From NCBI GenBank assembly GCA_024256265.1, contig JACGUK010000021.1, forward strand, positions 1 to 21,360: DNA of 21,360 nucleotides, in the 5' to 3' direction. Each line of letters opens with the position of its first letter. Position 1 is the stretch's first letter. Both the position numbers and the translations under genes were made by a program. This DNA comes from an archaeon (GTDB taxonomy: Archaea; Thermoproteota; Nitrososphaeria; Nitrososphaerales; JACAEJ01). Positions 14,554-20,988 of this stretch are shown here, in pieces. The notes beneath the pieces were generated by a model, which made no database searches, was not told the origin of the DNA, and saw only the letters and a program-made list of their open reading frames with translations.

Positions 14554-14880
14554 TTAAGTTCTTGATGCACGTTCATGGTATAGTTTTAAAGCACCCTCTA
14601 TTATTCTCGAACATTCGGGACAATAACGATTGCCTTCTAATGTTAGCTCACCACAATTGGCACATGTGACTTTCTTAATTTTCTTTTCTGAACTCATCTT
14701 TTTAGGAGCATACATGCCCTCTTCTTCCAAGAATTCCCTAAAAGCCAATATGGCAACATCACTCCTACTCTTTAGCCCTTTTTGCTTAGCAATATCAGTA
14801 TTAAGATACTTATCGACTAAATCGAGCATCTCTTGAGGGATATTTACCTTATTCCACTTACTCTTTTCGACCAATTCCAA
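14554..14880 (-). CDS. ribbon-helix-helix DNA-binding protein fused to a zinc ribbon
   Basis: 108 aa, TTG start at 14880. Residues about 8-54 fit the RHH fold: strand KVNIPQEML, helix LDLVDKYLNTDIAKQ, turn GLKSRSD, then helix VAILAFREFLEEEG. A short basic linker precedes a zinc ribbon with C73-x2-C76 and C87-x2-C90. RHH proteins bind palindromic operators as dimers, and the added zinc ribbon is common in archaeal and viral regulators. It is probably a transcription regulator of nearby genes, possibly its own. A TATA box about 25 nt before the TTG supports the leaderless start. Confidence 0.88.
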   Translation of the reverse strand: MELVEKSKWNKVNIPQEMLDLVDKYLNTDIAKQKGLKSRSDVAILAFREFLEEEGMYAPKKMSSEKKIKKVTCANCGELTLEGNRYCPECSRIIEGALKLYHERASRT

Positions 14881-14900
14881 GAATAGTACAAATTTCTTAT

Positions 14901-14910
14901 TTTTATATAT
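14901..14910 (-). promoter_or_regulatory. TATA box of the RHH-zinc-ribbon gene
   Basis: The minus strand reads ATATATAAAA, centred 25 nt before the TTG at 14880. This spacing is typical of archaeal leaderless promoters. Confidence 0.55.
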
Positions 14911-14960
14911 TCACTTTTATGCTATATGAAGCATGTCTAAGAGCAGTTTCATATATCATA

Positions 14961-15185
14961 TTACTTGCTAAAGAAATCCTTATCGTAGATAGGTATGAAG
15001 GTTGGATGATTCTTTTTCATATATTCGATGCAGTAGATAAGGGTGTCCGTTCTGCTCTTCCCAGACTTCAAATCCATTCTCCGAGTAATATTGTAAAGTA
15101 GCCTCAGTTTATTTTGATCATAACTCCCTCTTGGGATATGTTTCAATTCTTCGTTAACTATCTTAGTCATATCCTCCTTCTTCAA
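14961..15185 (-). CDS. hypothetical 74 aa basic protein
   Basis: TTG start at 15185. The internal ATG at codon 6 is too close to the AAGGAGG that codes for residues 2-4. The helical, Lys-rich segment EELKHIPRGSYDQNKL is followed by NITRRMDLKSGKSRTDTLIYCIEYMKK. The R-T-D-T-L-I-Y-C-I-E-Y pattern is reminiscent of the second RHH helix (SRTDxLxxAIE), so it may be a divergent RHH protein. It lies upstream of the RHH-zinc-ribbon gene on the same strand. Function unknown. Confidence 0.65.
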   Translation of the reverse strand: MKKEDMTKIVNEELKHIPRGSYDQNKLRLLYNITRRMDLKSGKSRTDTLIYCIEYMKKNHPTFIPIYDKDFFSK

Positions 15186-15262
15186 ATTGATCCCTGCTAT
15201 GGTAGTTTATGGTGCCCAATAAACCTTAAGATAGGCTATCGGAAAAATTAACGCCTATTTTA

Positions 15263-15457
15263 TTAAAAGGAATCTTTCTTTAATTCTTTTAGGATTTTCT
15301 CCAACTCTCCTTCTTTTACAGGGCAATTTACGCTTCTGCAACTTCCATCTTTCTCATGTTTATAGATTACGTGTAGAACTTTCTGATAGCTAATACCTAT
15401 TCTTTTAGCCACCTCTATGGCTTTCCTATGTTTATCAGCGACTTCTTGACCTCGCAT
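15263..15457 (-). CDS. hypothetical 64 aa protein with HTH-like segment
   Basis: ATG at 15457. The segment AIEVAKRIGISYQKVLHVIYKH (residues 13-34) looks like a helix-turn-helix, with the turn at GIS. C40 and C45 follow (SCRSVNCP), then a C-terminal Lys/Glu helix. Two cysteines are too few for a zinc ribbon alone but could pair in a dimer. It is on the same strand as the two small DNA-binding-like genes downstream. A small regulator is suggested, not proven. Confidence 0.6.
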   Translation of the reverse strand: MRGQEVADKHRKAIEVAKRIGISYQKVLHVIYKHEKDGSCRSVNCPVKEGELEKILKELKKDSF

Positions 15458-15599
15458 AACTATTCACTCTTTATTCTAACCTACTTAAGAAGGTAAAGTT
15501 AGTGTCCAATTTAATCATTGGTTAAGAACTTATTGTCAATGCCCTCCAAACTTAGGAAGATAAGTCACAAAAAATAAAAATCGATCTTTTCCTTATACC

Positions 15600-15737
15600 T
15601 TAAGGATTTTTCCTATCTATTTGATGCTGACTATGACCTCTTATCCCTCTCCATAAGTTCGTATAATAATGTGAGTCCTTAACCTGAAGCCCTGCATGCT
15701 TGCCTTTATCATAAGAGACAAAATGTTTTTGAGGCAC
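15600..15737 (-). CDS. possible 45 aa protein in the 15458-15763 gap
   Basis: GTG start at 15737, TAA at 15600-15602. The peptide starts MPQKHFVSYDKGKHAG and includes HYYTNLWRG and HSQHQIDRKNP. It is rich in His, Tyr and Lys and looks more like protein than random DNA, but there is no family match. It starts 26 nt from the divergent gene at 15764. The rest of this roughly 300 nt gap shows nothing clear. Confidence 0.4.
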   Translation of the reverse strand: MPQKHFVSYDKGKHAGLQVKDSHYYTNLWRGIRGHSQHQIDRKNP

Positions 15738-15763
15738 CCATACTTTACTGTTAGGGGAACTGA

Positions 15764-16348
15764 ATGAGCGAACTTAGTGATCTTGCAAAACGCATCCTAA
15801 AGTATCTTTATGATGAGATGCCTTACTCAGTCCCACACTTTAAACTTGAGAACTTACTCGGATTAAGCATGAAAGAAATCAAACCTGAACTCATTATTTT
15901 GATAAGTAGAGGGCTTATTAAGTCATCAACGGAATATCTTTTGCCTGTCGATCGAATCTCTCTGACAGCAAAGGGTATTGAGTTAGTTCGATCAGATTTC
16001 AAAGAACCTACTCAAGAGGTTACCAAAATTGCCGATCAAATCGTATATGCGGTTGGAGACGTTACTGCACCAATCATACAGGCAAAGGATTCTCAAATCT
16101 CAATTAGTATTACCAATAGTTTCAATTCTATCATAAATGAAATTGCAAGAAATGGCACTCTTAATTCAGAGGAGATTAAAGAACTCAAGGAAAGACTTAC
16201 CGAGTTAGAAAAAGAATTATCCTCGAATCAGATCGACAAATCAAAAGTTAGAGGAATACTTACGAAGATAAAGCAACTTGCTAAAGAGAATTGGGACAAG
16301 ATTGCTAAAGTGATAATAGATGTAATATGGAAAGTTCTGTACCCTTAA
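15764..16348 (+). CDS. winged-helix-like protein with C-terminal beta-plus-helical module (pair A)
   Basis: 194 aa, ATG 5 nt after an SD-like AGGGGAA. Residues 1-80 look like a winged helix (helix, turn, LLGLSMKEIKPELIILISRGLI, then wing with LTAKGIELV). Residues about 100-118 form a short beta motif (APIIQAKDSQISISI). Residues 120-194 are a helical bundle with KERLTELEKEL and RGILTKIKQLAKENW. The last part closely parallels the end of the convergent gene 16365-17357. Similar short beta-plus-helical tails are common in bacterial and archaeal conflict or signalling proteins; exact family not named. It may sense or recruit a partner through this module. Confidence 0.8.
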   Translation: MSELSDLAKRILKYLYDEMPYSVPHFKLENLLGLSMKEIKPELIILISRGLIKSSTEYLLPVDRISLTAKGIELVRSDFKEPTQEVTKIADQIVYAVGDVTAPIIQAKDSQISISITNSFNSIINEIARNGTLNSEEIKELKERLTELEKELSSNQIDKSKVRGILTKIKQLAKENWDKIAKVIIDVIWKVLYP

Positions 16349-16364
16349 TCCATTATGCCAATTC

Positions 16365-17357
16365 TTATGAGCCGAAGGCTTTCTTAACGACCTCTTGAAC
16401 ATCGGGCTTATCAAATTTTGGGACAAGCCAAGGTGCGTGTGTCTTGAGCCAACCCTTTATTCCATCAAAGCGTGATTTATTCCTTTCATTAAGTGCGTTT
16501 TGTAATTCAGTAATCCTTTGTTTTAAGAAATCTTTCTCATAATCATCGATGTCTGGTTTTTCGTCTATGGCTTTGATGAGAGGGGTTTTGATGTCGCCTA
16601 TTGATACTTGCGATTTTTCTGCCTGAATTATTGTTCCACTTATGTCTCGTCCTGCCAAAGAAAGTTGATTAATGTAAATCGCAGGGGTTTTAAGTGTATT
16701 TTTAAGTTCATCTAATTGTTTAAAAATCTTTGTAGTCTCATTCTTAATTTGTGATACGGCATCTTCTAACTGTTGACTTGTTGCTAATGATGAAATCTGT
16801 GACAACGTCTTTTCTATATTCATTGTTGAATCCTTTATGAGTGAGTGCCTATACGCGACATCAAATCTTTCCTCGTCAATTAGTCCAGAAGCAAAATCTA
16901 TCGGGTCTGTAGAAGGGTTTGTGAAAGGATTTGTAAAAGGATTTACATAAATGGAAGAATATTTTCTGCCTACCATAGCTACATACTCTTTACGTCGTTG
17001 CTCATCTGGAATAAAAGGGGATTTAAATACCTCTCTTGCAGGTACCCAGATAATGACGTGCAAAAATTCTCCGCTTATCAACCATGCAATCCAGCTCAGA
17101 CTCTCATCAAGATTAATTTCGCAAGATTCATATTCGAAAGTCTTATCTGCTTTGCTTTCGTCGCGATACAAAACTAAACCCCACATATCATACTTTGGGT
17201 CTTTGACTACCATTGCTTGAACTGGTGGTGCAAGATTTAACTCAGGGATAATCTCGTCCCCTTTTTTGATAATTCTCGCGTAATAGCGTCTGTAGGCATC
17301 TATGAAAGCATTAAGCCAAGCATCCAACCTAGCCTTTTCTTTCTCTGATATGCTCAT
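16365..17357 (-). CDS. unknown N-terminal domain with the same C-terminal module (pair B)
   Basis: 330 aa from the ATG at 17357, 27 nt after a TATA box. A longer TTG start at 17399 is possible. Residues 1-135 are an alpha/beta domain of unknown family, with many Trp and aromatic residues. A TNP-rich linker (NPFTNPFTNPSTDP, 139-152) and a coiled region (about 180-222) follow. The C-terminal module (about 237-330) contains GTIIQAEKSQVSIGDI, KQRITELQNAL and GIKGWLKTHAPWLVPKF. This matches the module of the convergent 194 aa protein. The two stops are 16 nt apart. No catalytic residues were identified. Together the pair suggests two proteins that oligomerise through a common domain. Confidence 0.8.
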   Translation of the reverse strand: MSISEKEKARLDAWLNAFIDAYRRYYARIIKKGDEIIPELNLAPPVQAMVVKDPKYDMWGLVLYRDESKADKTFEYESCEINLDESLSWIAWLISGEFLHVIIWVPAREVFKSPFIPDEQRRKEYVAMVGRKYSSIYVNPFTNPFTNPSTDPIDFASGLIDEERFDVAYRHSLIKDSTMNIEKTLSQISSLATSQQLEDAVSQIKNETTKIFKQLDELKNTLKTPAIYINQLSLAGRDISGTIIQAEKSQVSIGDIKTPLIKAIDEKPDIDDYEKDFLKQRITELQNALNERNKSRFDGIKGWLKTHAPWLVPKFDKPDVQEVVKKAFGS

Positions 17358-17380
17358 TGATAGTTGATAATGCGAATTGG

Positions 17381-17388
17381 AATATAAG
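17381..17388 (-). promoter_or_regulatory. TATA box supporting the ATG start at 17357
   Basis: The minus strand reads CTTATATT, centred 27 nt before the ATG at 17357. This spacing fits a leaderless transcript and argues against the upstream TTG at 17399, which would place the box inside the coding region. Confidence 0.5.
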
Positions 17389-17519
17389 ATTTTAGGCAAA
17401 CATCTAAAGCATTATAAGCGCGTGAAGGAGCTTCTGACAGCCTAGTCAAATTGACTTATGAATAACATTATTAATAACAATCCATTTAAATAAATCAAAA
17501 CAATGGAGAGAGTATTCTT

Positions 17520-18113
17520 ATGAAAAAGGATGAAGAGCCTATACAGTATTGCTATGCATGTGGTAATGTAATCCCTCTAGGAGAGGAGCGCTATTATCGT
17601 GATAAGCTATATCATAATGAATGCTTAGAAAGGCTGAAGAAAGAAGGAAAGGTAGAGACTTATGATTTACTATTAATAGCAATCTTGGCAGACCCTAAGA
17701 GTTCATATAAGGATTATTTGAATAAGCTAAAAAGAGCCTTCAAGGAGAATAGGCTTGAGGTTTATGCTTATGGTAGAGCATTAGCAGATGCAACGAAGGA
17801 AGAGTGGGATAAGTTCTTCAATGATTGGATAAATGATCAAGAATGGCATCGCTTAGAAGTTGAGTTAGAAGAGCCTAAGCCAATTATCACTCATTTCAAC
17901 CTTTATGAAAATCATGTAACACTATTCGATCGACAACTCGATAGGCTTGTTGATGTTTACATTAAGGCTGATGATAGGTATTGGTGGTTGATCTGTGATG
18001 TTTGCCAAAGTACATCATGCGCCCATGTTGATTTCTCAGAAGGGATTGATAAATTAAACCAAGTTATGGAAAGGAAGGGGTTAAGATATATGAGAGGGGG
18101 ATTAAAGATATGA
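17520..18113 (+). CDS. protein with zinc-binding motifs at both ends
   Basis: 197 aa, ATG at 17520 with SD GGAGAG and an AT-rich TTTAAATAAA about 30 nt upstream. The N-terminal LIM- or treble-clef-like site has C11-x2-C14 (CYACGNVI) with H32-x2-C35 (HNEC). The middle is helical and acidic (about 45-130). The C-terminal site has C159-x2-C162, C167 and H169 (CDVCQSTSCAH). Both look able to hold zinc. Probably a nucleic-acid- or protein-binding factor; family not recognised. Its stop overlaps an ATG that begins the short CPKC frame downstream. Confidence 0.8.
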   Translation: MKKDEEPIQYCYACGNVIPLGEERYYRDKLYHNECLERLKKEGKVETYDLLLIAILADPKSSYKDYLNKLKRAFKENRLEVYAYGRALADATKEEWDKFFNDWINDQEWHRLEVELEEPKPIITHFNLYENHVTLFDRQLDRLVDVYIKADDRYWWLICDVCQSTSCAHVDFSEGIDKLNQVMERKGLRYMRGGLKI

Positions 18114-18157
18114 CATGCCCTAAATGTAATTTCGCTTTGACATATCCTTCAGAATAG
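18110..18157 (+). pseudogene. 15-codon zinc-ribbon start, probable remnant
   Basis: The ATG at 18110 overlaps the upstream TGA. It reads MTCPKCNFALTYPSE and then TAG at 18155. CPKC followed by a hydrophobic/polar strand is typical of a zinc-ribbon first half, but no second CxxC follows in frame and further stops appear. Likely a decayed or truncated zinc-ribbon gene; a translated micropeptide is possible. Confidence 0.4.
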
Positions 18158-18291
18158 ACGGCTAGACCTAATAAGAGAAAAGCGTAAGAGAAGACAGCTA
18201 GAGTGATAGTAGCGAGTATTTCTTAAAAAGTGAGTAGAATAATAATCTTCAATAGCCTAAAGGATAATAGTTTCCCTTTAAGTCTCCACTA

Positions 18292-18513
18292 TTAATTTTT
18301 TGGCTTCACCCATTCTTCCTTTCTAACTTGAGTTATCTTCAATTCGATTCCTTTCACGCTACCATGAATTTGGAGATTGTACTTCTTACCACAGTATGGG
18401 CACTCAGGCTCAAAGTCTTCAGCTATGAAGTCCTTGCCACAGTTACAGACTATTCTTAATGAGACGAGCTTCAGTTCAACCTTAGCCAATCTGGAGTTTA
18501 AAGGCTTTGGCAT
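18292..18513 (-). CDS. 73 aa zinc-ribbon protein
   Basis: ATG at 18513. C23-x-C25 (CNCGKDF) and C38-x2-C41 (CPYCGKKY) form a zinc ribbon of rubredoxin-like type, flanked by beta strands (VELKLVSLRIV, KGIELKITQVRK). The CxC first half is unusual for classical ribbons but occurs in archaeal examples. No catalytic domain is present. It is probably a small nucleic-acid- or protein-binding protein. It faces away from the beta-helix gene. Confidence 0.78.
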   Translation of the reverse strand: MPKPLNSRLAKVELKLVSLRIVCNCGKDFIAEDFEPECPYCGKKYNLQIHGSVKGIELKITQVRKEEWVKPKN

Positions 18514-18703
18514 TTCTTGAGGTTAGTGCTCCACATGTACGAAAAGGTACCACGTGTTACCATTTCAACACCTTTTTCTATTTTTGGAAAACTCTTCTCA
18601 AAAGGATTTTACATAATAATGGTCAAGAATTAAAAATTCTAGATTACTTTGCTCAGAAATTCTTGATAATATTGATTTCGTTCTACAATATTTATATGAA
18701 AAG

Positions 18704-18715
18704 TTTAAATATAAA
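18704..18715 (+). promoter_or_regulatory. TATA box of the beta-helix gene
   Basis: TTTAAATATAAA lies about 35 nt before the ATG at 18744. It would start transcription near 18735 and leave a very short leader with the SD-like GAAGGA. Confidence 0.5.
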
Positions 18716-18743
18716 TTTCTATATTCGATTTTCGAAGGAAAAA

Positions 18744-19751
18744 ATGGAAAAAATAGTGAATAAAAAGGTACTTTCAATCTTCGCTGTTGCAATGTTTCTA
18801 ATGTCAATGGTTGTAATCGCAGTACCTGTGAAAGCTCAAATCACAATTGTTGTTCCAGATGATTATCTTACCATTCAGGAAGCTGTAAACCATGCGAGCG
18901 ATGGAGACACTATTTATGTCCGTGCTGGAACCTATAGTGAGAGCGTTAGTGTGGTCGGTTTTACTTCTCTGACGATAATGGCGGAAGGTGCTGGTCTTCC
19001 AACCAAATCGGTCCTTGTCAACCCAACACCAACTGGATCTATATTTGGCTTCTATGTTATATCTGACGGTGTGACGATCGAGGGCTTCGAGATCGCTGAT
19101 ACGAATTTTGGCATATGGTTTGAAGGTAGCTATAACAAGTTCAGCAACAACTACATCCACGATATATATAGCACAGTTTATTGGTGGGATGGTGGAGTTG
19201 GGATCTCGCTTTGGGATATGGATGGTGGATCAGACTACAACTCAATAACGAACAATGTTATAGAAGATATTGAGAGGACAGGGATTCTACTTGACATAGC
19301 ATGGACCAGTGGTGGCACTGGTATTAACACTGGAAATAGCATTGTTAACAATGAGATAAGTGGAACGCCTTGGGGAGCAATAGAAGTATTGAACGCAGAG
19401 GACACTACAATCAATGGCAATATCATAAGTGATTGTGGGGACTGGGGAATAGCTCTGCTCAGCGTAGGAACAGGTATTGAAACCAGCGACAATACGATAG
19501 CTCACAACGTAATACAGGGTAGCACAAGCGAGTGGTGGGGTGTTGGAATACTGGTTTATGCTTTCTATGAAGGTGCCGCCGAGAACAACAACATCCATCA
19601 TAACTGTATTAGCGATATTGGCGGGATCAGTGTTGGAATTTGGATTCTAGCGAACTACAACGTAATACATCACAATTCAGTAGATGACACAACCAATCCG
19701 TATTGGGATTGGGGCACAGGCAACAGAGATTTCAAGAACTCGTGGAATTAA
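18744..19751 (+). CDS. secreted right-handed beta-helix protein (NosD-like repeats)
   Basis: 335 aa from the ATG at 18744, which follows GAAGGA. An in-frame start at 18507 would add 79 residues of non-coding-like sequence before the signal peptide. Residues 1-31 are a signal peptide: NKK, a hydrophobic core, then cleavage near VKA. The mature start TIQEAVNHASDGDTIYVRAG is the classic beta-helix cap. At least six rungs of the NxIxxN type follow (for example NSITNNVIEDI, NSIVNNEISG, NTIAHNVIQG, NNIHHNCISDI). There is no anchor or sorting signal, so it is exported and probably binds or cleaves polysaccharide. Catalytic residues cannot be assigned. Confidence 0.88.
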   Translation: MEKIVNKKVLSIFAVAMFLMSMVVIAVPVKAQITIVVPDDYLTIQEAVNHASDGDTIYVRAGTYSESVSVVGFTSLTIMAEGAGLPTKSVLVNPTPTGSIFGFYVISDGVTIEGFEIADTNFGIWFEGSYNKFSNNYIHDIYSTVYWWDGGVGISLWDMDGGSDYNSITNNVIEDIERTGILLDIAWTSGGTGINTGNSIVNNEISGTPWGAIEVLNAEDTTINGNIISDCGDWGIALLSVGTGIETSDNTIAHNVIQGSTSEWWGVGILVYAFYEGAAENNNIHHNCISDIGGISVGIWILANYNVIHHNSVDDTTNPYWDWGTGNRDFKNSWN

Positions 19752-19761
19752 GTAGTTTCCA

Positions 19762-19776
19762 CCCCCCTTCTTTTTT
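19762..19776 (+). terminator. C-run then T-run after the beta-helix gene
   Basis: Six C are followed by a pyrimidine run ending in TTTTTT, 11-25 nt past the stop. Archaeal termination commonly uses such T-runs. Confidence 0.45.
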
Positions 19777-19814
19777 CCGAAGATAAAATTTCATTAAGAG
19801 CGTTTATATCTAAT

Positions 19815-20021
19815 TCAAAGGAAGCTCGATATAGGAAATACTTCATTTATCCTTATCAGTATCTTAGCCTCATGTATTATGTTATAATATCTGATTTTAT
19901 GCCCTTCCTCATCTATCTCTCTATGCCTAATTCGAGTTGATGATATTGGTAATTCATCATCTACCAAGACCATTTTGATTATGATTATCTTCAATGGCTT
20001 CAATCTCCTAGCCTTTCTCAA
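19815..20021 (-). pseudogene. C-terminal remnant of an archaeal-type phosphopantetheine adenylyltransferase
   Basis: On the minus strand the frame reads RKARRLKPLKIIIIKMVL and then ELPISSTRIRHREIDEEG. Both are hallmark C-terminal segments of archaeal PPAT (coenzyme A pathway: ATP plus 4'-phosphopantetheine gives dephospho-CoA). The nucleotide-binding N-terminal half with its HxGH motif is absent. After EEGHKI the frame runs on for about 25 unrelated residues, so the natural end is lost. The frame is open up to 20087 but upstream residues do not resemble PPAT. A decayed copy, presumably left from transfer or rearrangement. Confidence 0.65.
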
Positions 20022-20087
20022 TTCCTTATGCAGTATATGGGCAAAGAAGTTAATCGATCCCTTAATTATTCTCAGTAACTCTACAAG

Positions 20088-20264
20088 CTAGCTGGCATCA
20101 ACTACCTCTATGATAAAGTCAGTAATCGAGAGCTGAGCACCACATCTCTTACACTTAAAGCCAATATTCTTTAGAATGTCTCTTGCATACTTAAGCTCCA
20201 TACCTCTATAAAGGATTTCGCCACAATTATCACATTGAATCTCAAAAGGATCGTTAGGCATCAT
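20088..20264 (-). CDS. 58 aa zinc-ribbon protein
   Basis: ATG at 20264 or the next ATG at 20261; TAG at 20088. Four ligands are present: C11-x2-C14 (CDNCGEIL) and C38-x2-C41 (CKRCGAQL), separated by a helical segment (GMELKYARDILKNIG). This is a complete small zinc ribbon. The C-terminal tail (SITDFIIEVVDAS) is hydrophobic/acidic. It probably binds nucleic acid or a partner protein. The PPAT remnant begins beyond its stop in the same frame, which I take as chance. Confidence 0.75.
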   Translation of the reverse strand: MMPNDPFEIQCDNCGEILYRGMELKYARDILKNIGFKCKRCGAQLSITDFIIEVVDAS

Positions 20265-20469
20265 TGATATGGGGCGTCATCTAACTTATGATAACCATAT
20301 TTGTCAATTCCCTTAGATGTTTTTGTAGGACTAATTCTTTATTTCCATTGAAGTGTTATCAGGAGCTGATAGATACATTGTTAAGGATATGGAGAAGACT
20401 CTGGCAAAACTATAGATAAACTGAAGGGACTGTACCATATAAACCTAAAAAATAAGCGATGAGGAAAAC

Positions 20470-20494
20470 TTAAAATACTATGGTTTACCATAGT
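20470..20494 (+). promoter_or_regulatory. TATA element and 18-bp palindromic operator upstream of the RHH operon
   Basis: TTAAAATAC (20470-20478) lies about 27 nt before the ATG at 20501. It is overlapped by the perfect palindrome ACTATGGTTTACCATAGT (20477-20494), which covers the predicted start of transcription. A protein bound here would block RNA polymerase. The first gene encodes an RHH-like protein, so autorepression is the natural reading (inference). Confidence 0.55.
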
Positions 20495-20500
20495 TTACCT

Positions 20501-20629
20501 ATGAAATTAGTTATCATAAAGATCAGACCAGACCAGAAGGAGAAGTTAGAGAAGATGAAAGTGCATCCAAGACAGCCACTCTATGAAGTATTGGACAGAT
20601 TACTTGAGAAGTTCGAGGAGGCTAAGTGA
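20501..20629 (+). CDS. 42 aa RHH-like (antitoxin- or regulator-like) protein
   Basis: ATG at 20501, TGA at 20627-20629. The strand MKLVIIKIRPDQKEKLEKMK followed by PLYEVLDRLLEKFEEAK fits a minimal ribbon-helix-helix: strand, helix, turn with P/x, helix. Such proteins are typically DNA-binding antitoxins or autoregulators. The start is preceded by a TATA-like element and a palindrome. Its stop overlaps the possible GTG start of the next gene (GTGA), so the two are coupled. Whether this is a toxin-antitoxin pair is unproven. Confidence 0.75.
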   Translation: MKLVIIKIRPDQKEKLEKMKVHPRQPLYEVLDRLLEKFEEAK

Positions 20630-20631
20630 TC

Positions 20632-20988
20632 ATGGTATCTCCAACTAAAGATGAAATAAGGAAGAGAGCATTAGAGCTATTCTATAAGGATAATCCAAAC
20701 TTTGTAGATCATAAGCCTGAAGAATATGAACTAAGAGAAAGAGGATACTTAAGAAAAGCCCAACTTCAACTATTAAGAGAAAGTGCTAAGCAGATAGAGC
20801 TAAAGCTAGATCAAGATAAGCAGTATTTAGCTTATGTTAAATATGATCTTGATGAATTAGAAAAGAGGTTAAAAGAATTAGAGGATGAAACTATAACATT
20901 ACCTAAAGAGTATGCACCACAAAATGAAGCAGAAAAGAGATTATGCAATGTATTAGGCATCGAGGTCTTTAAGAGGATTCATTATTAA
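20632..20988 (+). CDS. coiled-coil protein co-transcribed with the RHH gene
   Basis: 118 aa from the ATG at 20632, 10 nt after SD AGGAGG (20616-20621). A GTG at 20626 would add two residues and overlap the upstream stop. Residues about 38-92 form a long coiled coil (QLQLLRESAKQIELKLDQDK and DLDELEKRLKELEDE). The N-terminus is basic/helical. No nuclease or kinase motif is visible, so it does not look like a known toxin. Its last 20 nt overlap the end of the convergent ABC ATPase gene. Confidence 0.75.
   Translation: MVSPTKDEIRKRALELFYKDNPNFVDHKPEEYELRERGYLRKAQLQLLRESAKQIELKLDQDKQYLAYVKYDLDELEKRLKELEDETITLPKEYAPQNEAEKRLCNVLGIEVFKRIHY

Noticed and set aside
14919..15101. plus-strand 60-codon frame
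   Set aside because: Overlaps the 74 aa minus gene and has no SD; the minus strand reads better.
18156..18202. two 11-nt near repeats AGACGGCTAGA and AGACAGCTAGA
   Set aside because: Only a single pair with one mismatch 36 nt apart. No insertion or attachment signature around them.
18507..18743. 79-codon extension of the beta-helix gene
   Set aside because: It precedes the signal peptide, crosses the gene's own TATA and AT-rich spacer, and looks non-coding.
18804..19601. three minus-strand frames inside the beta-helix gene
   Set aside because: Antisense shadows of a strongly supported secreted protein.
20341..20425. short plus-strand frame before the RHH operon (ending KDMEKTLAKL)
   Set aside because: About 20 codons from its only start, with no promoter or SD and no recognisable family.
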